A DNA stretch of 9,606 bases from Streptomyces sp. NRRL WC-3549 (GCF_000721935.1 NZ_KL585421.1:76656-86261), one strand, 5' to 3'; shown: positions 1 through 6,133, counted from the stretch's first letter. The notes: a model not told the origin generated them from the letters alone. Translations and numbers: made by a program.

Positions 1-17
1 CCCGCCGGGGCGGTCGT

Positions 18-40
18 GTCGGTACGGGCCCCGTGCCGAC
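18..40. terminator. Hairpin near the window start, possible terminator
   Basis: A 10-bp stem pairs 18-27 with 31-40 around a 3-base loop, with one T-G wobble. There is no T-tract, which is usual for Streptomyces terminators. It could end transcription of a gene lying to the left of the window. Direction and function cannot be decided from this sequence. Confidence 0.3.
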
Positions 41-192
41 CGGAAGGAGCCCGCCCGGGCCGGCGCGGCGCCCAACTCAAGCCTGCCCGCCCCGCCCCCG
101 GCACGGACCCGGTGCGCGCCGGAAGAGGTGGTACAAGAAGCTGTCGGCCCCCCACCGCTCTCCGCGCGGTGCGCTCACTTTCCCGTCGGCTT

Positions 193-211
193 GCCCGGGG
201 CGGCCCCGGGC
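193..211. repeat. Perfect 8-bp inverted repeat
   Basis: GCCCGGGG (193-200) and CCCCGGGC (204-211) form a perfect stem with a 3-base loop. It lies in gene-free DNA. It may be a transcription stop or simply structured GC-rich spacer; no neighbouring gene boundary fixes its role. Confidence 0.4.
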
Positions 212-464
212 GCCGCGGACCTCGGCCGCATCCGGTGTCCTGGTCGGTTCCCGTGCGCGCATCGGTGGACCTCATCGGTGTGGTGCCGGGGCCTCTCCTG
301 GGGACGCGCGCGGGTGGCAGCCGAACAAGGTACGAACGGGCAGGGTGCGGGCACATCGGGTGCCCCTTCGGGGGGTGAGCCCCCAGGGAGCCCGCGGAGG
401 CCGCTCGGACGGGGCGGGACCCCCGGCTCGGACCCGCCCCGCGCTGGGGGCCCGTCGAATCGGC

Positions 465-501
465 GTGCCGGCCGGCGCCCGCGACGGGTGCCGGCCGACA
501 C
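465..501 (-). terminator. Long hairpin downstream of the lipoate ligase gene
   Basis: Positions 469-480 pair with 486-497 over 12 positions (one G-T wobble) around a 5-base loop. After one mismatch (468/498) three more pairs extend it (465-467 with 499-501). It starts 37 bases past the stop codon of the minus-strand lipoate ligase gene and has no T-tract, as is common in Streptomyces. Two shorter hairpins (501-514 and 517-528) lie between it and the stop codon. The stem is almost equally stable on either strand, so it could act in both directions. Confidence 0.5.
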
Positions 502-537
502 CCGTCCGAACGGGCTCCCCGACCGGGGCCGGTGGGC

Positions 538-1602
538 CTACGGCACCCGCGCCGTCCACTCCTCGGTGGCGAACTTCGTCCGCACCAGCTCCTCCGCCCG
601 GGCCATCTCCTGCGCCGTGACGTCACCGGTCGTCAGCCCGTAGCGGTTGCGGAAGGAGGCGATCATGTTCTCGATCACCTGCTCCCGGGCGAGGCCCGTC
701 TGGCGGCGGAGCGGATCGACGCGCTTCTTGGCGCTCCTGGTGCCCTTGTCGGACATCTTCTCCTTGCCGATGCGCAGGACGTCGAGCATCTTGTCGGCGT
801 CGATGTCGTACGACATGGTCACGTGGTGCAGGACGGCTCCAGGGCCACCATCGGGCCCGACCATCCGCTTCTGGGCGGCGCCGGCGATCTTTCCCGCGTC
901 CGTGGCGATGTCGTTGAGGGGCTGGTACCAGGCCTTGATACCCATGTCGCCGAGCGCGCCCAGCACCCAGTCGTCGAGGTAGGCGTAACTGTCGGCGAAG
1001 GAGAGGCCGGAGACCAGGGACTCCGGTACGGACAGGGAGTACGTGATCGTGCTCGTGGGTTCCACGAACATGGCACCGCCACCGGAGACGCGGCGTACCA
1101 CGGCCATGCCGTGCTCGGCGGCCCCTACGGGGTCCACCTCGTTGCGCAGCGACTGGAAACTGCCGATGACCACGGCGGGTGAGGCCCATTCCCAGACCCG
1201 CAGCGTCGGTGCCCGCCGCCCGGCGGCCACCTCGGCGGTGAGGACCTCGTCCAGCGCCATGTGCAGGGCCGGGGCCTGCGGTTCGGTGTGCACCAGCTGC
1301 CAGTCGTAGTCGACCCAGTCGGTCGCGTGGGCCAAGGCCCGGCGGACGGCGATGCCGACGCCCTCCGCGGTCAGCCCGAGCATCACGGTCGACTCCGGCA
1401 GGGCCGCCGTGATGCGGGCCGCCAGGCCCGCGGCGTCCATGGAGGAGGGCGCACCTTCCAGGGCCCCGTCGATGGAGAGGATCGCCTCGTCGGGCTCCAG
1501 GAAGAAGTCCCCGGCGACCTGCACGTTGCGCAGTACGCCTTCCTCGACGTCCAGGTCTGCGACGACCAGCTTGCCGCCGGGCACCTTGTACTCGCCATGC
1601 AC
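538..1602 (-). CDS. Lipoate-protein ligase A family protein with N-terminal accessory domain
   Basis: The 354-residue protein belongs to the lipoate/biotin ligase-like fold that attaches lipoyl groups to E2 and GcvH proteins in the cytoplasm. Residues about 105-330 form the ligase domain, with HMALDE at 114-119, the RRVSGGG motif at 170-176 and a GKIAGAAQ segment at 237-244 whose Lys238 matches the conserved lipoyl-AMP-site lysine of LplA. Residues about 1-90 (KVPGGKLVVADL... GDFF) resemble the LplA C-terminal/LplB accessory domain, so domain order is the reverse of E. coli LplA. The start is the GTG at 1602, preceded by GGAAGGG (1611-1617 on the minus strand); an upstream in-frame ATG at 1686 would add 28 residues with no ribosome binding site. 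The gene stands alone, divergent from the racemase-like gene. Substrate preference (lipoate, octanoate or another acyl group) is not shown by sequence. It ends in TAG. Confidence 0.85.
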   Translation of the reverse strand: MHGEYKVPGGKLVVADLDVEEGVLRNVQVAGDFFLEPDEAILSIDGALEGAPSSMDAAGLAARITAALPESTVMLGLTAEGVGIAVRRALAHATDWVDYDWQLVHTEPQAPALHMALDEVLTAEVAAGRRAPTLRVWEWASPAVVIGSFQSLRNEVDPVGAAEHGMAVVRRVSGGGAMFVEPTSTITYSLSVPESLVSGLSFADSYAYLDDWVLGALGDMGIKAWYQPLNDIATDAGKIAGAAQKRMVGPDGGPGAVLHHVTMSYDIDADKMLDVLRIGKEKMSDKGTRSAKKRVDPLRRQTGLAREQVIENMIASFRNRYGLTTGDVTAQEMARAEELVRTKFATEEWTARVP

Positions 1603-1690
1603 CGCTTCGTTCCCTTCCGGTGCGCGGCGTGTCCTGAGCCTGCTGCTCCGAAATCCTGATACATGCGCACACGCTTCGTATGGCACCTTA

Positions 1691-1966
1691 ATGCCCGCCG
1701 GTGACGAGTGGACGGGCAGCCAGGACCTCCTCCCTCATCCCGGGGGCCGACTGCTCCAGCCCGACGCGGTACGCGTACCGCCCCTCCGTGCGCCCGCCCG
1801 GGTCTTCGCGGGCCGGTGCGCAGTGACCTGTGAGTACACCGTCGGGCGGGTCGTCCTGCGGCAGGGCGACCTGGTCATCCGGCCCGACGGCACCCGCAAT
1901 TACCATGGGTCCCGCCGGCCGAGGCCATGCCGCGCGAGGACTGATACAGGGCCACCCGGCTCCTGA
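1691..1966 (+). CDS. Doubtful small ORF, possible leaderless hypothetical protein
   Basis: An ATG at 1691 opens a 91-residue frame ending in TGA. No ribosome binding site precedes it, but a weak -35/-10 pair (CTGATA at 1656, TATGGC at 1679) would place the transcription start about on the ATG, which would fit a leaderless message. The first two thirds has fairly high G/C at third positions, but with more A/T-ending codons than the neighbouring genes, and the last part loses the bias. I recognise no domain. It may well be non-coding spacer containing the palindrome at 1766-1781; it is listed because it is the only candidate in this gap. Confidence 0.12.
   Translation: MPAGDEWTGSQDLLPHPGGRLLQPDAVRVPPLRAPARVFAGRCAVTCEYTVGRVVLRQGDLVIRPDGTRNYHGSRRPRPCRARTDTGPPGS
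1766..1781. promoter_or_regulatory. Perfect 16-bp palindrome, candidate operator
   Basis: GCGGTACGCGTACCGC reads identically on both strands. It lies between the divergent lipoate ligase and racemase-like genes, 164 bases upstream of the former's start and 285 upstream of the latter's. Such symmetry is typical of sites for dimeric regulators (for example TetR- or LacI-type), but no cognate regulator gene adjoins it, so the role is inferred. Confidence 0.35.
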
Positions 1967-2066
1967 ACCTCTCCGCCGGACGACCCTGTGCCGCCCACCG
2001 CCCGCGGGTGAGAACGGGGCACGGCGGCCGGTGCCGCCGCCGCGAGGTCCACCGAGGAAGACCACC

Positions 2067-3155
2067 ATGACACTCACGCTCACCATCGACACCGCGCGCT
2101 GGCGGGAACACCACCGCGGCGTCCTCGACGGCTACCCGGGGCTCGTGCCGGTCTGCAAGGGGAACGGCTACGGGTTCGGCCTCCACCGGCTGATGCGGGA
2201 GACGACCCGGCTCGGCATACGGCTCGCCGCCGTCGGCACCGTCCAGGAAGCGGCCCTCGTGCAGGACTCCTTTCCCGGAGACCTCCTGGTGCTGACGCCG
2301 TACCGCAACGGGGAGGCGTCCCCGGCGCTCTCCGAGCGGACCATCCGCGTCGTCTCCTCCCCCGAGCACTGCGACGGCCTGGCGGGGCACCGCGTCGTGA
2401 TCGAGCTCAGGTCGTCCATGAGGCGGCACGGCATCACGGAGGCCGATCTGCCCGCCCTGCGCCCGGTGATGAGCGGGTGGGAGTTCGAGGGCTTCTCGAT
2501 CCACCTCCCGCTGAACCGGGTCGGCGGCCTGGGCGGGGCCGAAGAGGTCGCCTCCTGGGTGCGGCGGCTGCGCGCGGAGAGGATGCCACTCCACCACGTC
2601 TTCGTGAGCCACCTGACGGCCGAGGAGATGGCCGGGCTGCACGCCGAGTTCCCCCGGACCCGCTTCCGGCTGCGCACGGGGACGAAGCTGTGGCTCGGCG
2701 CCCCGGAGGCCACCCGGTACTCCAGCCCGGTGCTCGACGTCACACGCCCGGAGCGGGAGGACCGTCCCGGTGCCGGGCGACGGCAGCGGGACTCCGGCCG
2801 GCACCTGATCGTCGTGGCGGGCGGCATCTCGCACGGGGTGGGGCTGCGGGCGCCCAGGCTGCTGAGCGGTCTGCGCGACCGCGCCCGCCATGTCGCGGGC
2901 ATCGGCCACGCCTGCCTCAACCACCACCTGTCGCCCTTCGTCTGGGACGGCGTGCGGTGCAGGTTCGCCGCCCCTCCCGGTTTGCAGGAATCGGTCCTGC
3001 TGGTGCCCGGGGACAGTCCCCGGCCAAAGGTCGGCGACGAGGTCGCGGTGCAGTTGCGCTACACCATCACACGTCCCGACCGCGTCGTGGACGAGCCACG
3101 GGTCCCACCGGCCGCGTCCGCGGTGACGGGCGGCCCCGCCCCGGAACAGGGGTGA
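2067..3155 (+). CDS. Alanine-racemase-like PLP (fold III) protein, catalytic Tyr apparently absent
   Basis: The 362-residue protein resembles the alanine racemase family, in which an N-terminal TIM barrel carries PLP on a lysine and a C-terminal beta domain supplies the second base. KGNGYGFG at 31-38 matches the PLP-lysine motif (Lys31). LRSSMRRHG at 114-122 aligns loosely with the family's DTGMNRLG segment, and RTGTKLWLG at 203-211 with the RPGIALYG motif that contacts the cofactor ring. The C-terminal AGGISHG at 251-257 occupies the place of GYADG, with Ile254 where the catalytic tyrosine is expected. Either this is a distinct PLP enzyme using another base or a non-racemase. Length is slightly below that of typical Alr. 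The start ATG follows GAGGAAG (2054-2060) at a good spacing. The last 20 residues are Pro/Ala/Gly-rich and probably unstructured. It stands alone, convergent with the LacI-type gene; substrate unknown. Confidence 0.75.
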   Translation: MTLTLTIDTARWREHHRGVLDGYPGLVPVCKGNGYGFGLHRLMRETTRLGIRLAAVGTVQEAALVQDSFPGDLLVLTPYRNGEASPALSERTIRVVSSPEHCDGLAGHRVVIELRSSMRRHGITEADLPALRPVMSGWEFEGFSIHLPLNRVGGLGGAEEVASWVRRLRAERMPLHHVFVSHLTAEEMAGLHAEFPRTRFRLRTGTKLWLGAPEATRYSSPVLDVTRPEREDRPGAGRRQRDSGRHLIVVAGGISHGVGLRAPRLLSGLRDRARHVAGIGHACLNHHLSPFVWDGVRCRFAAPPGLQESVLLVPGDSPRPKVGDEVAVQLRYTITRPDRVVDEPRVPPAASAVTGGPAPEQG

Positions 3156-3286
3156 CCGGCCCGGCGGAGCGTCGCGCCAGTGCGGGGCCCGCCCGGGACG
3201 CCGCCCGGCGCCGGGACACCGCACGAGGCCGCGCGGAGGAACACGGGACCACCCACCCGGGCCCCGGAGGCATGAGCGGCCCGACA

Positions 3287-3362
3287 CGAAGGCCGCGGTG
3301 CGTGACGGCGAAGGCCGCGGTGCATCGCGGTGCATGACGGCGAAGCGCCGCGGTGCATGACG
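3287..3362. repeat. Degenerate tandem repeat, three copies of about 22 bp
   Basis: Three head-to-tail copies begin at 3287, 3309 and 3341, each starting CGAAG and containing CCGCGGTGC followed by TGACG. The middle copy is 32 bp because CGCGGTGCAT is doubled inside it. It lies in the spacer between the converging racemase-like and LacI-type genes. Replication slippage is the likely origin; no function is evident. Confidence 0.7.
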
Positions 3363-3369
3363 TCCCGGA

Positions 3370-3420
3370 CCCGGTGCTGACCACCGGGACGATGCCGGTA
3401 GCCCCCGCATCAGCGGGGCT
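3370..3420. terminator. Paired hairpins between convergent genes, likely bidirectional terminator
   Basis: Two stems lie side by side. CCCGGTG (3370-3376) pairs with CACCGGG (3382-3388) around a 5-base loop. AGCCCC-GC (3400-3408, one bulged C) pairs with GCGGGGCT (3413-3420) around ATCA. The second ends one base from the stop codon of the minus-strand LacI-type gene, and the pair also lies about 215 bases past the stop of the plus-strand racemase-like gene. The position between convergent genes suits a shared terminator; there is no T-tract. Confidence 0.5.
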
Positions 3421-3421
3421 C

Positions 3422-4470
3422 TCACCACACCGCGACCCGTTCCGCCGTCCCCTCCGTGCTCTCGCGCAGGACGAGCCGGTGCGCCACCACGCGGTCCTGC
3501 GGCGACCCGGAGCCCGCCCCCGTGCCGTCCGGCGGGGGACCCGGGCGCGTCGCCTCGTCGATGCGCCGCAGCAGCAGGTCCACCGCGACCCGGGCCACCG
3601 CCTCCTTGTCCGGGGCGACCGTGCTCAGCGTCGGTACGCCGAAACGGCCGCCCTCCACGTCGTCGAAGCCGATGACGGCCACGTCCTCGGGGACCCGCGC
3701 GCCGTACTCGTGCAGGGCCCGCAACGCGCCCAGGGCCAACTGGTCGTTGAGGCACAGCAGGGCGTCCGGACGTACACCCTCGGCCAGGACCCGGCGCATG
3801 GCCGACGCCCCGTCGGCCATGTGGAACGCCCCGACCGGCAGCAGTGACGCCGGGTCGTGGGCGACGCCTGTCTCTTATACACACGCGCCTGGGCCGTGCC
3901 GACGCCCCCGTCGTCCCGCCCGCCGACGGTCAGGACGCGCCGGCGGCCCAGGGAGAGCAGGTGCTCGGTCGCCTCGCGGGCGGCGCGTTCGTTGTCGATG
4001 GCCACGTGGTCGGCGCCCTCGGTCAGCAACTCGCCCAGCAGGACGGTCGGTGGAGCCCCGGTGTGCGCGCGCAGGTCCTCCGGCGCGAGGGCCAGCGGAC
4101 TGAGGATGACCCCGTCCACGAAGTCGGAACCGAAGCCGGCCACCGCCGCCTTCTCCCGCTCCCGGTCTCCGCCGGACTGGTGGATCAGCACGGTCAGGGA
4201 GCGCTTCTCGGCCTGCCGGACGACGTGCCGGGCCAGATCGGCGAAGTACGGGACGTCGAGCTCCGGCACCACCAGCGCGATGATGCCGCTCCGGCCGCTG
4301 CGCAGGTGCCGCCCGGCGAGGTTGACGCGGTAGCCGAGGTGGTCGATCGCCTCCTGGACCACCCGCCGGGTCCGATCGGACACGTGGACGTAGTCGTTGA
4401 GCACGTTGGACACCGTCTTCTCCGACACCCCCGCGTGCCGTGCGACGTCCTTGATCCTCGGCCGTGCCAC
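3422..4470 (-). CDS. LacI-family transcriptional regulator, split by an adapter fragment
   Basis: This is a LacI/GalR-type repressor. The start is GTG at 4470, preceded by GGGGAGG (4477-4483). Residues about 5-25 form the helix-turn-helix (IKDVARHAGVSEKTVSNVLN), followed by a hinge (LAGRHLRSGRSG) and a periplasmic-binding-protein-like effector domain. Bases 4470-3884 encode the first 195 residues, ending GTAQA. A 16-base mosaic-end fragment (3868-3883) then shifts the frame, and the C-terminal half resumes in another frame as GVAHDPASLLP at 3868, containing ALLCLNDQLALGAL and the VIGFDD motif, to TGA at 3422. Family alignment suggests roughly ten residues (the usual R..GYR.AL..A segment) are missing at the join. 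The break is therefore most likely an assembly error and the real gene intact. It is divergent from the ABC importer genes and probably represses them, with a sugar as inducer. The ligand is unknown. Confidence 0.85.
3868..3883. other. Tn5/Nextera mosaic-end fragment inside the LacI-type gene (artefact)
   Basis: CTGTCTCTTATACACA matches the first 16 bases of the 19-base mosaic end used in Tn5 tagmentation libraries. It is far more AT-rich than its surroundings, breaks a frame that is otherwise coding on both sides, and recurs twice more in this window. No transposon body or target duplication is present here. It most likely marks a false join of two reads through adapter sequence. Confidence 0.93.
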
Positions 4471-4505
4471 CCGCAACCTCCCCGCCCTGGTACGCGCCGA
4501 GTCTA
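4471..4505 (-). promoter_or_regulatory. LacI-type gene leader: ribosome binding site and weak -10 element
   Basis: On the minus strand GGGGAGG (4477-4483) precedes the GTG start by 6 bases. A TAGACT element (4500-4505) has the TAnnnT form of a -10 box and would give a leader of about 20 bases, but no good -35 is seen 16-18 bases upstream. An alternative promoter lies in the operator region at 4586-4614. Confidence 0.35.
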
Positions 4506-4509
4506 TGCC

Positions 4510-4536
4510 GTGCCGCCCGGCGGTCCCGGGCGGCAC
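4510..4536. repeat. Perfect 11-bp inverted repeat upstream of the LacI-type gene
   Basis: GTGCCGCCCGG (4510-4520) pairs perfectly with CCGGGCGGCAC (4526-4536) around a 5-base loop. It lies between the LacI-type start and the putative operator. If transcription starts at the operator-embedded minus-strand promoter, it would be a stable hairpin in the regulator's leader; otherwise it could be a protein-binding site. Confidence 0.5.
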
Positions 4537-4585
4537 CGGAGTGCCAGGACGAGGGGAGCGTCCGGCGCACACGTGGTGACGCAGC

Positions 4586-4616
4586 TCTTTACAGCCAATG
4601 TACATCGATGTAAAAA
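4586..4616. promoter_or_regulatory. Divergent promoter with embedded LacI-type operator
   Basis: On the plus strand TTTACA (4588-4593) and TAAAAA (4611-4616) are 17 bases apart, matching 5 of 6 and 4 of 6 bases of the vegetative consensus. In the spacer lies the perfect palindrome TACATCGATGTA (4601-4612), extending to TGTACATCGATGTAAA (4599-4614) with one mismatched pair; a central CG is characteristic of LacI-family operators. On the minus strand TTTACA (4614-4609) and the weaker TAAAGA (4591-4586), again 17 apart, give a nearly superimposed divergent promoter. Binding by the adjacent LacI-type protein would block the importer promoter and possibly its own. This would start the importer message near 4623. 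It is the only AT-rich stretch of the intergenic region. Confidence 0.6.
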
Positions 4617-4634
4617 CAGGTCACCGCACTGCGA

Positions 4635-4649
4635 GATCCGGTGCGGATC
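4635..4649 (+). repeat. Small hairpin in the importer leader
   Basis: GATCCG (4635-4640) pairs with CGGATC (4644-4649) around GTG. It would lie about 12 bases into the predicted transcript of the binding-protein gene. Its role is unknown; it may stabilise the 5' end or be incidental. Confidence 0.3.
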
Positions 4650-4700
4650 ACCCCGATGTGCGCGGGCGGCCGACGGCTGCCGTGCCGATGGCCCGTGCCC

Positions 4701-4732
4701 TCGGCCGGGCACGTCGTCCGGCCGACGAAAGG
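4701..4732 (+). promoter_or_regulatory. Leader hairpin next to the binding-protein ribosome binding site
   Basis: TCGGCCGG (4701-4708) pairs with CCGGCCGA (4718-4725) around a 9-base loop, one base before the ribosome binding site GAAAGG (4727-4732), which is 6 bases from the ATG at 4739. It leaves the site single-stranded, so it could favour high expression of the binding protein; a switch function is not shown. Confidence 0.35.
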
Positions 4733-4738
4733 TCAGTG

Positions 4739-6112
4739 ATGAGCTCTGCACCCCCCGACCGCGGGCCGCTCGGCACCTGGAACCCGAACCGGTCGCCCGG
4801 CATCGGCCGTCGCCGGCTGCTGCGTCACGGGACGGCCGGGGCGGCGGCGCTGCTGGCCGGCGGCCCGTTGGCCGGATGCGCCTCACCGGCCCGCGCCGGT
4901 GAGGCGTCCGCGCTGAAGGTGTGGGACCTGTTCCAGGGCGGCGACGGCATGCTGATGGACGAGATGATCGCCGCCGTGTCCCGGGGCGCAGACGGGTTCG
5001 ACGTGGACCGGACGATCCTGGACTGGGGCCCTTCGTACTACACGAAGCTCGCCATGTCGGCGGCCGGCGGCCGGGCCTCGGACGTGGCCGTGCTGCACCT
5101 GTCGCGGCTGGCCGGGTACGCCCCCGGCGGCCTCCTGGACCCCTTCGACCTCGACGTCCTGGCCGAATTCGGGGTGACCGAGAAGGACTTCGCCCCCGCC
5201 GTGTGGAAGCGCGCCCGGTACCAGGGGACCGTCTACGCGATCCCTCTGGACGTCCACCCCTTCATCGTCTTCTACGACAAGGACGCCGCGGGCGAGGCCG
5301 GACTGCTCGACCCGTCCGGCCACCTGGCGCCCATGGGCTCGCCCGAGGCCTTCCTCGACGCCGGCCAGAAGCTCGCCGAGGCGACCGGGAAGTCCGGGGT
5401 CCTCTTCGGGCACGTCACCGACACCGCCCAGAGCTGGCGGCAGTTCGCCGCGCTGTACGCCCAGACCGGCGCCTCCTTCACGCTGCCCGACGGCGGTCCG
5501 CCGAAGATCGACGTCGAGGCCGCCGTGAAGGTCGTGACCTTCATGAAACAGCTCTTCGACGGCAGGACGAACCCGAACAACCTCGACTACAACGGCGCGA
5601 TGGCCGCGTTCATGGACGGCCGCGGCGGCATGATCATGGCGGGGGAGTGGGAGCTGCCGACCTTCCGGAAGTCGGGCATCAAGCACCTCGGTGCCGCCCC
5701 CTTCCCCCAGGTCTTCGACCGCCCCGCCGTCTACGCCGACTCGCACAGCTTCGTGCTGCCGCACCAGGACGCCCCCGACCCGGCCCGGCGCCGCGAGGCC
5801 CACCGGTACGTCGCCGAGATCATCAAGCAGAGCCTGACCTGGGCGAGTGCGGGGCACATCCCGGCCTACCAGCCGGTACAGGCCCGCCCCGAGTACGCGG
5901 CCCTCGACCCCCAGTCCTCCTACGCGGCCGCGGGCGAGATCGCCGTGCTCGACCCGCCGAACTGGTTCGCCGGGGCCGGCGGCAACTTCCAGAACCGCAT
6001 GTGCCAGCCGCTCCAGTCGGCGCTGCTGGGCAACACCTCCGCCGAGAAGGCGGTACGGCAGATGGTCCGGGAAGCGGACACCCTGCTGCGCCGGCCCAAT
6101 CCGGTCGCCTGA
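4739..6112 (+). CDS. Carbohydrate ABC transporter solute-binding lipoprotein
   Basis: The 457-residue protein is an extracellular sugar-binding protein of the type found in CUT1 ABC importers. A twin-arginine stretch GRRRLLRHG (23-31), a hydrophobic Ala/Leu segment (32-43) and a lipobox LAGC with Cys47 indicate export, probably by the Tat route, and lipid anchoring at the outer face of the membrane. The mature part carries features usual in the family: YQGTVYAIPLDVHPFIVFYDKD mid-N-lobe (the segment where these proteins show a strand followed by YNKD-like residues), and AAFMDGRGGMIMAGEW where MxxGxxAMxxxG is typical. The ATG at 4739 follows GAAAGG at good spacing; an adjacent in-frame GTG at 4736 is less well placed. 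It is the first gene of the operon, 21 bases before the first permease gene, and is divergent from the LacI-type regulator. The ligand is probably an oligosaccharide or glycoside, judged from the downstream GH2 gene. Confidence 0.88.
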   Translation: MSSAPPDRGPLGTWNPNRSPGIGRRRLLRHGTAGAAALLAGGPLAGCASPARAGEASALKVWDLFQGGDGMLMDEMIAAVSRGADGFDVDRTILDWGPSYYTKLAMSAAGGRASDVAVLHLSRLAGYAPGGLLDPFDLDVLAEFGVTEKDFAPAVWKRARYQGTVYAIPLDVHPFIVFYDKDAAGEAGLLDPSGHLAPMGSPEAFLDAGQKLAEATGKSGVLFGHVTDTAQSWRQFAALYAQTGASFTLPDGGPPKIDVEAAVKVVTFMKQLFDGRTNPNNLDYNGAMAAFMDGRGGMIMAGEWELPTFRKSGIKHLGAAPFPQVFDRPAVYADSHSFVLPHQDAPDPARRREAHRYVAEIIKQSLTWASAGHIPAYQPVQARPEYAALDPQSSYAAAGEIAVLDPPNWFAGAGGNFQNRMCQPLQSALLGNTSAEKAVRQMVREADTLLRRPNPVA

Positions 6113-6133
6113 CTCAGCCGAAGGAGCCGCATC

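Larger units (their letters stand above)
1..537. other. Gene-free stretch with dense inverted repeats
   Basis: I see no supportable gene here. Open frames exist on both strands, as expected at this GC content, but none has a convincing ribosome binding site, a recognisable domain, or a composition that favours one frame. The stretch holds at least three strong inverted repeats (18-40, 193-211 and 465-501), listed separately. It follows the 3' end of the lipoate ligase gene on the minus strand, and the repeats look more like transcription stops or structured spacer than coding DNA. A gene ending just before the window could supply the hairpin at 18-40. The absence of a gene is an inference from the sequence alone. 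Confidence 0.5.
1603..2066. promoter_or_regulatory. Divergent intergenic region between lipoate ligase and racemase-like genes
   Basis: This 464-base region should hold promoters for both divergent genes. The least GC-rich part is 1648-1692, with a CTGATA element at 1656-1661 and TATGGC at 1679-1684 (17-base spacing), a weak plus-strand promoter resemblance. A perfect 16-bp palindrome lies at 1766-1781. A 7-bp hairpin (2022-2028 with 2033-2039) sits just upstream of the racemase-like gene's ribosome binding site, GAGGAAG at 2054-2060. I see no confident gene in it. Confidence 0.35.

Noticed and set aside
33..620. Plus-strand frame of 195 codons near the window start
   Set aside because: Arg/Pro/Ala-rich low-complexity translation, no ribosome binding site, no domain, and it runs into the antisense of the lipoate ligase gene.
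1602..1686. Upstream ATG at 1686 as the lipoate ligase start
   Set aside because: The added 28 residues are not family-like and no ribosome binding site precedes the ATG, while GGAAGGG precedes the GTG at 1602.
1688..2092. Minus-strand frame of 134 codons in the divergent gap
   Set aside because: It overlaps the start of the racemase-like gene, lacks a ribosome binding site and shows mixed codon bias; no family resemblance seen.
3287..3362. CRISPR-like array
   Set aside because: The units are directly adjacent with no unique spacers and only about three copies; no cas genes are present.
3868..3883. A true Tn5-like insertion or insertion-sequence end in the regulator gene
   Set aside because: No transposon body, no 9-bp target duplication, and the same motif ends the contig fused to a sequencing adapter. 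Contamination is the simpler explanation.
1875..3884. Long minus-strand frame beginning MCIRDR
   Set aside because: The first residues are translated mosaic end, and the rest is antisense to the racemase-like gene with low-complexity Arg/Gly/Pro content.
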